Made by a program: the position numbers and the translations under genes. Shown piece after piece: positions 14,842 through 22,911 of a stretch of 64,000 nucleotides of DNA. Origin of the DNA: an uncultured Alphaproteobacteria bacterium (GTDB lineage: Bacteria; Pseudomonadota; Alphaproteobacteria; RF32; CAG-239). The stretch lies in NCBI GenBank assembly GCA_910576955.1, contig CAJTJB010000006.1, positions 62,001 through 126,000 on the forward strand, written 5' to 3'. Positions within the stretch are counted from its first letter, which is position 1; each line of letters opens with the position of its first letter. Below the pieces are notes generated by a model. It did no database searches, was not told the DNA's origin, and was given only the letters and a program-made list of their open reading frames with translations.

Positions 14842-14918
14842 TGGTGGCAGCGGCGGGACTCGAACCCACTACCCACAGTTTAGGAAACTGTTGCTCTATC
14901 CTGATGAGCTACGCCGCC
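14842..14918 (-). tRNA. tRNA-Arg(CCT)
   Basis: A 77-base cloverleaf on the minus strand, with the CCA end encoded. The acceptor stem is GGCGGCG/CGCTGCC with one G-T pair. The D-arm is GCTC/GAGC. The anticodon stem is ACAGT/ACTGT with loop TTCCTAA, giving anticodon CCT. The T-arm is GTGGG-TTCGAGT-CCCGC. The 3' half, bases 14843-14886, is the attachment core of the element, which reconstitutes a full tRNA after integration. Confidence 0.96.
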
Positions 14919-15025
14919 AACCTGCCCCCTTTTATAACGGCAGCCGCAGAATTTTGCAAGCATAAATTTCACTTGCGACATTAGATTTTTCGTCCTAAAA
15001 TAGCCGAGCACCACGGGAGAACCTT

Positions 15026-15826
15026 ATGACAAAACTAATTCGCCGCCTTTTTATCTTTTGCTCGCTACTCGCCGCCTTGCTTCTGGCATACGGCTTATAC
15101 GAGCCATACACGCTCCAAACCGCACATTATACGCTAAATAACCCCGAGCTTGCCGGCATCAAAATCGCTTTTGCCGCCGACTTTCACATCGCCCCTGATG
15201 ATACCAAACGGCTGGAAAAAACCATCTCCGCCCTTAACCGCGAACAGCCGGACATCATCATCCTCGGCGGCGACTATGTCAAAGGGCACAAACAATATAC
15301 ATCAATGCCTGTCGCAGACATTGCCGCCCGCCTTGCCAAGCTGCAAGCGCCCGCCGGCATATATGCCGTTTTGGGCAATCACGATATCTGGTACGGCAAA
15401 GACGCCGTCACCGCCGCCCTGCAAAATCACAACATCACCGTATTAGACAATCAAAACCGCCGGATAAAAATCAAAAATCATAACTTAACCATCGTCGGAA
15501 TCAGCGACCTCGCCACCGACAAGCCGGATTTCATCAAAGCCTTTCGGAATGCCGCCGCGCCCGCCGTTTTAATAACCCACTCGCCGGATACTTTTCCCGA
15601 AAGTCCCAAAACCGCGCTCACCCTTGCCGCACACACCCACGGCGGGCAAATCCGCCTCCCGTTTATCGGCGCGCCGGTCGTCAACTCCGCTTACGGACAG
15701 CGCTATAATAACGGGCTCATCTCTGAAAACGGCAAAACAATGATTGTCACCCAAGGGCTCGGCACCAGCATTTTGCCGCTGCGTTTCAACTGCCGTCCGG
15801 AAATTGTGGTGGTTACGTTCCGATAA
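15026..15826 (+). CDS. calcineurin-like metallophosphoesterase
   Basis: A 266-residue membrane-anchored phosphoesterase of the YkuE/YaeI type. Residues 1-23 are a hydrophobic anchor. The metal-binding motifs follow in order: ADFHIA (Asp-x-His), GGDYVKG, LGNHDIW, ITHSPD and AAHTHGGQ. Homologues act on phosphodiester or lipid headgroup substrates at the membrane; the substrate here is unknown. It is the first chromosomal gene after the element and is convergent with yejF (2-base gap). Confidence 0.9.
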   Translation: MTKLIRRLFIFCSLLAALLLAYGLYEPYTLQTAHYTLNNPELAGIKIAFAADFHIAPDDTKRLEKTISALNREQPDIIILGGDYVKGHKQYTSMPVADIAARLAKLQAPAGIYAVLGNHDIWYGKDAVTAALQNHNITVLDNQNRRIKIKNHNLTIVGISDLATDKPDFIKAFRNAAAPAVLITHSPDTFPESPKTALTLAAHTHGGQIRLPFIGAPVVNSAYGQRYNNGLISENGKTMIVTQGLGTSILPLRFNCRPEIVVVTFR

Positions 15827-15828
15827 TC

Positions 15829-17415
15829 CTACATAGCGGCTTTCATAAGCTCTTTGGCATAATCGCTCTGCGGGGCATTAAAAATCTCTTGCGCTGTCCC
15901 TTGCTCCACAATCTTGCCGTTGCGCATCACCGCCACCTCGTGCGCAATCGCCCGCACCGCCCGCATATCGTGCGAGATAAACAGATAAGCGATTCCCGTT
16001 TCGCGCTGAATCTTTTTCAATAGGCGGATAATCCCTGCCTGCACTGTCACATCAAGCGCCGAGGTCGGCTCATCCAAAATCATAATTTTCGGCTCAACTG
16101 CCAACGCCCGCGCAATGGCAATCCGCTGCCGCTGCCCGCCGGAAAATTCGTGCGGATACTGGCTCAAAATCTCCTCATCGCCCAGCCCCACGGCTTTTAA
16201 CACCTGCATCACTTTGTCTTGCTGTTCGCTCTTGGAAAGTTTCGGAAAATGCACCTTAATCCCCTCGCCGACAATCTCGCCGATTGTCATCCGCGGGTTC
16301 AGCGAATTATACGGGTCTTGAAAAACCACCTGCACATTTTTGCGAAAATCTTTTTCATTTTGAATATGCACGGACTTTGCCGTCAAAATCTCCCCGCGGT
16401 ATTTAATCAGATTCGCCAGACACATCCCGAGCGTCGTTTTCCCCGAGCCCGATTCGCCGACCACCCCGAGCGTTTTGCCCTCATAAAGGGAGAGCGAAAC
16501 ATCGTCTACCGCTTTTATTTCTTTAACCGCCCTGCCGAACAGATTTTTCTTTATCGGGAAAACAACCGAAATATGCCGCGCCTCCATCAGCTTGCGCGCC
16601 TTAAAATCTTCATTCGCTGCGGTTTTGTTAAACGCCGCCAGCAGCTCTTTGGTATACGGATGTGCGGGCGCGTTAAAAATATTGCCGACTGTTCCCTGCT
16701 CCACAATCACCCCTTGGCGCATCACGATAACGCGGTTGGCAATTTTGCGCACCACGTTCAAATCATGCGAGATAAAAATCACCGCCATATTGAGCTTGTT
16801 TTTAAGCCGCAGGATAAGCTCTAAAATCTGTTTTTGCACGGTCACATCCAGCGCCGTTGTCGGCTCGTCGGCAATCAAAATTTTCGGATTATTCGCCACC
16901 GCCATCGCAATCATCACCCGCTGCCGCTGCCCGCCGGAAAGCTCAAACGGAAACGCGTTCATACGCTCCTCGGCATTTTCAATTCCGACCATCCGCAGCA
17001 AATAGCGCGCCCGCGCATAGGCTTTTTTCTCCGACACATTTTTATGCACGCTGATAACCTCGGCAATCTGCGCTCCGACTTTCATCAGCGGGTTAAGCGA
17101 GCTCATCGGCTCTTGAAAAACCATACTGATTTTATCGCCGCGAATCTGCTGCCACTCTGCCTCGGAAAGAGCGGTCATTTCCCGCCCCTCAAATTCAATT
17201 GAGTTTGTGCTTTTATACAAAACTTTCTTCGGGTCAATCAGCCCCATCAGCGACAAAGCCGTCACCGACTTTCCCGAACCCGATTCGCCGACAATTGCCA
17301 GCACTTCGCCCTCATAAACTTCAAAACTGCTGTTATACACCGCCGAAAACAGCCCGCCGTCTTCGCGGATAAAGCGTACATTCAAACTTTTGACATCTAA
17401 AACCGGTTCGCTCAT
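15829..17415 (-). CDS. yejF: YejF, peptide/microcin C ABC transporter ATP-binding protein
   Basis: A 528-residue fusion of two ABC ATPase domains. The first has Walker A GESGSGKS (about residues 39-46), signature LSGGQRQR and Walker B ILIADEPTT; the second has GESGSGKT (about 315), FSGGQRQR and MILDEPTS. This double layout is typical of YejF, which drives import of oligopeptides and, in E. coli, microcin C. It works with the membrane subunit encoded just upstream (yejE, overlapping by 4 bases). Confidence 0.93.
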   Translation of the reverse strand: MSEPVLDVKSLNVRFIREDGGLFSAVYNSSFEVYEGEVLAIVGESGSGKSVTALSLMGLIDPKKVLYKSTNSIEFEGREMTALSEAEWQQIRGDKISMVFQEPMSSLNPLMKVGAQIAEVISVHKNVSEKKAYARARYLLRMVGIENAEERMNAFPFELSGGQRQRVMIAMAVANNPKILIADEPTTALDVTVQKQILELILRLKNKLNMAVIFISHDLNVVRKIANRVIVMRQGVIVEQGTVGNIFNAPAHPYTKELLAAFNKTAANEDFKARKLMEARHISVVFPIKKNLFGRAVKEIKAVDDVSLSLYEGKTLGVVGESGSGKTTLGMCLANLIKYRGEILTAKSVHIQNEKDFRKNVQVVFQDPYNSLNPRMTIGEIVGEGIKVHFPKLSKSEQQDKVMQVLKAVGLGDEEILSQYPHEFSGGQRQRIAIARALAVEPKIMILDEPTSALDVTVQAGIIRLLKKIQRETGIAYLFISHDMRAVRAIAHEVAVMRNGKIVEQGTAQEIFNAPQSDYAKELMKAAM

Positions 17416-18407
17416 CTTTTCCTCTTATCCATCGCGTCACGCACGCCCTCGCCGATAAAAATCAGCGCCGTTAAAAGCATTGACAACACAAAAAAGACGC
17501 TCAACCCAATCCACGGCGCTTGCAGATTATCTTTGCCCTGCCGCACCAAATCGCCGAGAGATGGATAGTTATACCCGAGCCCCAAGCCCAAAAAATCAAG
17601 AGCCGTCAGCGCCACCACCGCACCGGCAAGAATAAACGGCACAAACGTTACCGTCGTCACCAACGCATTAGGCAGGATATGCCGCCACATAATGCGAAAA
17701 TTGCTGACACCGACAGCCTTTGCCGCCTTAACATATTCAAAATTGCGCGCCCGCAAAAACTCTGCCCGCACCATACCGGTCAGCTCCGTCCAAGAAAACA
17801 GCAGCAAAATCAGCAATAACGTCCAAAAACTCGGCACAAACACGCTCGCCACGATAATCAGCACAAACATCTGCGGCATTGAATCCCATATCTCGATAAC
17901 GCGTTGCAACACAATGTCTACCTTGCCGCCGAAATACCCCTGCAGCGCCCCCACGGCAACGCCGATAAGCGAAGAAAGCAAAGTCAAAAGAAAAGCAAAC
18001 GCAAACGACAGCCGAATGCCATACAAAAGCCGCGCCAAAATATCGCGCCCTTCTTCATCCGTCCCGAACCAGTGCCTTTTAGACGGCGCTGCCGGAAACG
18101 GCTCGTTCAATTCATAATCCACCGTATTATACGAAAACTCCACAGGCGGCATAACCATATACCCCTCCGCCTCAATATTGCCGCGGATAAACGGGTCTTT
18201 ATAGTTTGCCTCGGTCGGGAAATCGCCGCCGAACCGCGCGTCGGTATAAACTTTGACAATCGGAAAAAAATATTCGCCCTGATATTTTAACACAATCGGC
18301 TTATCATTGGCAATCAGCTCTGCAAACAACGACAAAACCAACACTATCCCTAAAAAAAACAGTGCCGCCCATGAACGTTTATTTTTAATATATCTGCCCG
18401 ACTGCAT
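17412..18407 (-). CDS. yejE: YejE, ABC transporter permease
   Basis: A 331-residue inner-membrane permease. An N-terminal helix (about 13-30) is followed by a long extracytoplasmic segment with FGTDEEGRDILAR (YejE/DppC/OppC type). The BPD_transp_1 domain follows with about five helices and the EAA-like loop EYVKAAKAVGVSNFRIMWRHILPNA. It overlaps yejF by 4 bases. The usual partners yejA (binding protein) and yejB (second permease) are not in this window; the upstream gene is unrelated. Confidence 0.93.
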   Translation of the reverse strand: MQSGRYIKNKRSWAALFFLGIVLVLSLFAELIANDKPIVLKYQGEYFFPIVKVYTDARFGGDFPTEANYKDPFIRGNIEAEGYMVMPPVEFSYNTVDYELNEPFPAAPSKRHWFGTDEEGRDILARLLYGIRLSFAFAFLLTLLSSLIGVAVGALQGYFGGKVDIVLQRVIEIWDSMPQMFVLIIVASVFVPSFWTLLLILLLFSWTELTGMVRAEFLRARNFEYVKAAKAVGVSNFRIMWRHILPNALVTTVTFVPFILAGAVVALTALDFLGLGLGYNYPSLGDLVRQGKDNLQAPWIGLSVFFVLSMLLTALIFIGEGVRDAMDKRKR

Positions 18408-18482
18408 AAAATTTTATAAATCCAACAGTTACCGTTGTTAAAGAGCTAACACGGTTTTCAGGTTTTGACAAGTGTTTAATCA

Positions 18483-21008
18483 CTAATTAACCGGATTTTC
18501 TTCTGCCGAAGCCGTTGTTTCTTCCGCAACTGCATTCCCCTCAATATTTTGTTCCGGATTTACCTCCACCGGTGCTGCCGTTTCAGACTGCGGAGTATCG
18601 CTTGCCGCCTCTGCCGCATTCTCCACCGGAGCTGCTTCTTCTGCATCCGCCGCCAGTTTGGCATTTTCTTCCACAATCGGGGCAGCCGACTGTTCCTCTG
18701 CGGGTTCTGTTGCCGCGCCCTCTGTGCTTTCTGCCGCTGTTTCCGCTATGACGGATTCAACATTTTCCGCCTGTGGCGTTTCTGTTGTTTCCGCTGGTTC
18801 AGAAACTGCCTCTGGCTGCGATTCGACAGGTTGTGCCGCCTCTTGTGCCGGTTCAGTAACATCTTGCGGCACAGCCTGTTCTTGCGGCTTTTCTGCTAAA
18901 ACTTCTTGCGGCTGTTCAACGTTCTCCGCCTGTTGCCCAACAGTTTCTGCCGGCTGTTCCGCAACAGTTTCCGTCGGTTCGGCTGTATCTGCCTGCGGTT
19001 CTGCTCCGGCGGTTTCCGGCTGGCTTTCCGCAACTTGCGGCTGTGCGGGTTCGCTGACCGGCTCGGGCAAAGGTTCTTCCGTTTGCGCCTGCGGTACTTC
19101 TTTTACCGGATTAGGCGTTTTGACTTCCGGCAAAGGCTTGCTTTCTTCCTTAACCTGCTCGCGCCATTTTTGATAATACGGGCTCTTTTTCCGAAATTCC
19201 TCATACCAGTCGCGGTAATCCGCCGCGATATTCGTAATCTTGCTGCCGCGGATAACCGAGTTGTTGACCAGATTCTGTTTTAAGTTCAGCGCCTCTTCGG
19301 TAGACATTTTCATATTGTCAATCGTATAGCAGTGCTGCTCGCCTAACAGATAAGACCGCGTCACATCGCTGGCAAGGCAAATTTCCGTATTCACCACAAA
19401 CGCCGGAGCTTTTGCCTTGCGAATACCGAGGTTGACAAGCTTATCTGCTACAAATGTACCATATTGCCCTGCAGGCATTCCTGCCAGCTCGCGCAGCACG
19501 CTCACGCCCTGCACGATAATATCGGTGTTCTGCAATTTGTCATTTTGATACATTTTTTCCATAAACATCTGCGCCATACCGAGAAAACATTTTGTCTGGT
19601 CGGCATACGCCTTGCGTTTAAGGTCGATTCCGCCCGAATAAAGCAGATTATCTTTTAAAGATACCCAGTCTTTGCGTGGCTTAAGATTACAAAATTCATC
19701 AAAAATATACAAATCGGACGGCAGCTCGGCAAACGCCATATAAACCACGCCGTTTTTATCTTTGGCAAAATCTTTATACACTTCGTCAAACACCGCCGGC
19801 GCACCCTCAATGGACAAACGGCGGTTATCGGAAATAACCCGCATTCCTTTCATATAAGACATATCCATCAACATCTTGGCAACCGGTTTCAGCTCTTTAT
19901 TTCTAAAGCTGATAACCCATTCGCCGAGCAGGGCAAATATATTTTTCTCAAGCGAACTTTTCTTGTCATATAACGATATCGGGCGCGTTTGTTTCACCAC
20001 ACAGCGATCCGACACCAACTTGCCGTCTTTGTAGCAGAAGTTAAACAACGGCATCGGGTAAGTGCTGGTTTTATACCCCTCTTTGCCCAGTGCCGCATAA
20101 AGTTTATTATCTTCAAGCGCCATCGTATCAAGCGAACCATGCGCAAAATCCCAATCATTCAAGATTTCCGCATATCCCCGAATACCGCTTGCCGTGCTGC
20201 CGTAGTCAACCAGATTATAAATATCGACAATATTGCTGACCGTGTCATTTTTTTGCACAAACGCGTTAGGATAAACTTCAAAATCATTCACCGCGTAAAA
20301 CCCGATAATCATATCGCGCAAATCGCGGAAATTAACATCTTTAATCGTGCTCAAAAAATGGTACGACGGCAATTTCGGCGCCATCAGGTAAATAACGTTA
20401 TTGCTGCGCGCATCTTCTTTCATCACCGCCAATTCTTTAACCCTGCCATATTCATTCTTATCGGCAACCGCCATCTCGGTTTGATACAAACAAATGCCGA
20501 AAGACCCTGCCACCAACAGCAGCGTCAGAAAAATAACAAACGTATATTTGAAAGCAAAAAAGATAATCAGGGCAAAAAATATCCCAATCAGCCAATTTGA
20601 CGGAACAGCCCCGACAAAAGTCAGAAAGCTGGCATGCTCTTCAAGCCAGAGTTCAATAAAATTGCTGGTATCAAACAAGGCAAACTGGTCAAAATACAAC
20701 AGAGTAACCAAAAGCGTAACCAGAGCGCACAGCGCATCTTGCGCCACGCCGGAAAAAGACAGCAAAATCATCAGCACCAAAAACACCGCGAAAATACCGC
20801 CGGCAATATACAGCATCGCCTCGTTTACAACGCCGTTTTCCATCATCCTGCCGTTAATGGAATATACAAACAACACAAAATCAAATACCAACAGCAGCGT
20901 CACAAACATCGCCCGCAGGATTCTGTCATAAAAATGATTCGTCGCAATCAACAGAAATTGAAACGGTTTGGGTTCTTTCTTTTTGTTTAGGCGTACAGGC
21001 TCTGTCAT
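18483..21008 (-). CDS. large membrane protein with degenerate sulfatase/alkaline-phosphatase-like domain and disordered tail
   Basis: A protein of about 841 residues. Residues about 20-175 contain five membrane helices. A large extracytoplasmic region (about 190-620) resembles the layout of LtaS/phosphoethanolamine-transferase enzymes (NNVIYLMAPKLPSYHFL at the start, RGYAEILNDWDFAHGS, STYPMPLFNF), but I do not see a clear nucleophile or metal motif set, so activity is uncertain. The last 200 or so residues are a Pro, Glu, Ala and Gln-rich low-complexity tail. I chose ATG 21008 for its GAGGAA Shine-Dalgarno sequence. Confidence 0.68.
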   Translation of the reverse strand: MTEPVRLNKKKEPKPFQFLLIATNHFYDRILRAMFVTLLLVFDFVLFVYSINGRMMENGVVNEAMLYIAGGIFAVFLVLMILLSFSGVAQDALCALVTLLVTLLYFDQFALFDTSNFIELWLEEHASFLTFVGAVPSNWLIGIFFALIIFFAFKYTFVIFLTLLLVAGSFGICLYQTEMAVADKNEYGRVKELAVMKEDARSNNVIYLMAPKLPSYHFLSTIKDVNFRDLRDMIIGFYAVNDFEVYPNAFVQKNDTVSNIVDIYNLVDYGSTASGIRGYAEILNDWDFAHGSLDTMALEDNKLYAALGKEGYKTSTYPMPLFNFCYKDGKLVSDRCVVKQTRPISLYDKKSSLEKNIFALLGEWVISFRNKELKPVAKMLMDMSYMKGMRVISDNRRLSIEGAPAVFDEVYKDFAKDKNGVVYMAFAELPSDLYIFDEFCNLKPRKDWVSLKDNLLYSGGIDLKRKAYADQTKCFLGMAQMFMEKMYQNDKLQNTDIIVQGVSVLRELAGMPAGQYGTFVADKLVNLGIRKAKAPAFVVNTEICLASDVTRSYLLGEQHCYTIDNMKMSTEEALNLKQNLVNNSVIRGSKITNIAADYRDWYEEFRKKSPYYQKWREQVKEESKPLPEVKTPNPVKEVPQAQTEEPLPEPVSEPAQPQVAESQPETAGAEPQADTAEPTETVAEQPAETVGQQAENVEQPQEVLAEKPQEQAVPQDVTEPAQEAAQPVESQPEAVSEPAETTETPQAENVESVIAETAAESTEGAATEPAEEQSAAPIVEENAKLAADAEEAAPVENAAEAASDTPQSETAAPVEVNPEQNIEGNAVAEETTASAEENPVN

Positions 21009-21111
21009 CTTTTCCTCTTCAAAAAACATTTCCATACACATACCCTATCGCATATTGTTAAATAAAAACTTAAAAAAATCCCCCTGATAAAAATATAACA
21101 AATGATATGGC

Positions 21112-21139
21112 TTGAAATTTTAAATTTAGCCGTTATACT
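21112..21139 (+). promoter_or_regulatory. promoter of the tmRNA gene
   Basis: TTGAAA, a 16-base spacer, then TATACT. Transcription would start near 21146, about 30 bases before the tmRNA acceptor piece. Confidence 0.7.
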
Positions 21140-21177
21140 GAACCCAGTTTAAGAGATTTCTTTTAAACTATGATACG

Positions 21178-21463
21178 AAAAGCCGTATGAAATAGATATA
21201 TTGGACCCGGGGGCGGTACCCGGCGCCTCCACCAGATTTTTATATGGGGGCGAAACAGGTTTGACAGTGTATAGTAAAGATATGTGGGCTGTATCCGGCG
21301 GGATACCACCGTTATCGGTTCGACTTAAATAAACGCAAATGATAATTTTGCACCTGTTGCCGTAGCTGCTTAAGGCAAAGCAACAAACTCAAATTCTTTA
21401 GACTATGGTTAGCCTAAAGTGGGGAAGGAGCCGCCTAGCAACAGAACGGCTCATTTTGTTGCA
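21178..21463 (+). ncRNA. ssrA: circularly permuted two-piece tmRNA
   Basis: The acceptor piece comes first: a T-arm CCGGG-GGCGGTA-CCCGG, then CGCCTCC and ACCA ending at 21234. After an 11-base spacer the coding piece starts with GGGGGCG at 21246, which pairs with CGCCTCC as the acceptor stem. The tag frame at 21335-21373 encodes ANDNFAPVAVAA and a TAA stop. Pseudoknot helices such as GGAGCCG/CGGCTC and GCAACAAA/TTTTGTTGC follow. The piece boundaries are approximate. Permuted tmRNA is typical of alphaproteobacteria; the RNA frees stalled ribosomes and tags their products for proteolysis. Confidence 0.95.
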
Positions 21464-21486
21464 ACAATGTTTATGGCAGATGGAAA

Positions 21487-21951
21487 ATGACAGAATTTGT
21501 AAGTGAAATAAACTATGATAAGCTGATTGAAAAATCTTTAAAGCAGGTTGTGGTTGAGGCCTTAAAAATTGCCGAAACGCAAGGTCTGCCTGGCGAAAAT
21601 CATTTTTACATCACTTTCAAAACCGACCATCCCGACACCATCATCCCCGAAACCTTAAAAATCCAATACCCCGAGAGTATGACCATCGTTTTGCAGCACC
21701 AATATTCCAACCTGATTGTCAGTGAAACGTGCTTTTCGGTAGAGTTAAGTTTCGGCGGGCGTCCGCAAAGTTTGATTATCCCGTTTGACGCCATCACCTA
21801 CTTCGCCGACCCATATGCCAAATTCGGCTTAAGTTTCTCGTTTTATGAAAACGGCGATGTTCACGCGCTCGACGATTTGGAACCCGAGAAAAAGGTTTCC
21901 GGCGAAACCGCGCAGATTATTTCTTTTGACAGCTTTCGGAATAAATCATAA
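21487..21951 (+). CDS. sspB: SspB, adaptor of ClpXP (alphaproteobacterial type)
   Basis: A 154-residue protein of the DUF1321/SspB family: HFYITFKTDHPDTIIPETLKIQYP, then MTIVLQHQYSNLIVSE and FGGRPQSLIIPFDAITYFADPYAKFGLSF. It delivers ssrA-tagged proteins to ClpXP. The C-terminal EKKVSGETAQIISFDSFRNKS would hold the ClpX-docking segment. The gene lies 24 bases after the end of the tmRNA, without an evident promoter in between, so both could be made from the same transcript. Its last base is shared with the next start. Confidence 0.93.
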   Translation: MTEFVSEINYDKLIEKSLKQVVVEALKIAETQGLPGENHFYITFKTDHPDTIIPETLKIQYPESMTIVLQHQYSNLIVSETCFSVELSFGGRPQSLIIPFDAITYFADPYAKFGLSFSFYENGDVHALDDLEPEKKVSGETAQIISFDSFRNKS

Positions 21952-22169
21952 TGAAAAAAGTTTCCGTTTTGATTGCCGGACGCCACGCCACAAGTCTTTC
22001 GCTGGAAGAAGAGTTTTATAACGCGCTGATGGCAATAGCCGGTGAAAAAAACACGACCATAAACCAACTGGTTACCGAAATTGATAAAGAACGCACAACG
22101 GCAAACCTCTCTTCGGCGATTCGCATTTATATCCTTAAATCGCTGGAAGAAAAACTTAAACAAGCCTAA
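21951..22169 (+). CDS. ribbon-helix-helix domain protein
   Basis: A 72-residue protein of the RHH_4 type: VLIAGRHATSLSLEEEFYNALMAIA is the strand and first helix, and TINQLVTEIDKERTTANLSSAIRIYIL the second helix region. It is likely a DNA-binding regulator. The start overlaps sspB by one base, so the pair is translationally coupled. Its tail overlaps the convergent gene by 4 bases. Confidence 0.88.
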   Translation: MKKVSVLIAGRHATSLSLEEEFYNALMAIAGEKNTTINQLVTEIDKERTTANLSSAIRIYILKSLEEKLKQA

Positions 22170-22843
22170 AACAAATCAAACTCATCTTCTGCCGGGTTTT
22201 CGGCATTATGCGCCGGAGCGGGTTGCGCTGCTGGTTCGGGGCTCGGTAAAACCGGCTTGCTCTCGGAAACGCCCGATTCGGCTTTTTCCGGCTGCACGTC
22301 TGGCTTTGATGTTTCCGCGGCAGTGCCTAACACGGCTTCAAGCCCGCCGGCAGAAACATTTTCTATACCGGATGCCGCCGGTTCTTCTGCTTTCGGCGTT
22401 TCTTCCGCTGCCGCAGCCGGATTTCCCTTGCGTTTAAATCCGCCGCGTTTTTTAAGCCCGGATGCCACCTCGTCCATTGTTTTATCCCGAGAAACTTTCG
22501 CATTATAGTTCTCGCCTTTTAAGCCTTTATCCGCCTCAATCTCATCAGCCAGCTCATCAAGTTTGTCGTCCGAAAAGAGTTCCACGCCTTCGTCTTTTAA
22601 GGCTTTGCCGGCTTCATATTTAACTTCGGTAAATTTTTTCATATACCACTCCGGCACGCCCTCAAGCTTAACGCCGTTTTTAAGCGGATAATAAATCGCC
22701 AGACAAAACAACACAAACAGCAGCGATGCCACCCACAACGGATGTTTCAAAACATACAACACCGCGAATATCGGAAAAGTAATAACCTTTAATACCGTAT
22801 AAAAAAACTTAAATAACGAACTTCTTTCTTTTCCGTGAGCCAT
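22166..22843 (-). CDS. membrane protein with disordered acidic C-terminus
   Basis: A 225-residue protein with one or two N-terminal helices (about residues 13-52), a charged middle with KDEGVELFSDDKLDELADEIEADKG, and a Pro, Ala and Glu-rich tail from about 130 that ends in DEFDLF. No family is recognised. It is preceded by a good Shine-Dalgarno sequence (AGGAGG, on the minus strand near 22850). It may share regulation with the downstream glycosyltransferase-like gene, but the orientation does not show an operon. Confidence 0.72.
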   Translation of the reverse strand: MAHGKERSSLFKFFYTVLKVITFPIFAVLYVLKHPLWVASLLFVLFCLAIYYPLKNGVKLEGVPEWYMKKFTEVKYEAGKALKDEGVELFSDDKLDELADEIEADKGLKGENYNAKVSRDKTMDEVASGLKKRGGFKRKGNPAAAAEETPKAEEPAASGIENVSAGGLEAVLGTAAETSKPDVQPEKAESGVSESKPVLPSPEPAAQPAPAHNAENPAEDEFDLF

Positions 22844-22911
22844 AAAAACCTCCTGTTTTGCTTTAAATCAGTTTAGCCGTTTTTGTTTAAAACTTATTTA
22901 ACGGCTGCAAT

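Larger units (their letters stand above)
6001..14886 (+). mobile_element. integrative element in tRNA-Arg(CCT)
   Basis: About 8.9 kb bounded by 44-bp direct repeats derived from the tRNA 3' half. It is visibly more A+T-rich than the flanks and carries a tyrosine integrase, an AlpA-like regulator, a RepA-like ATPase, a TIGR04255-type operon and SNase-like genes. There are no capsid, tail, terminase, portal or conjugation genes, so it resembles a satellite or genomic-island type element. The intact tRNA is at the right end; the integrase is at the other end beside the remnant repeat. Confidence 0.9.

Noticed and set aside
18515..19283. Plus-strand ORFs antisense to the disordered tail of the sulfatase-like protein
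   Set aside because: They are Cys, Arg and Phe-rich products of reading the Glu/Pro/Ala codon pattern in reverse.
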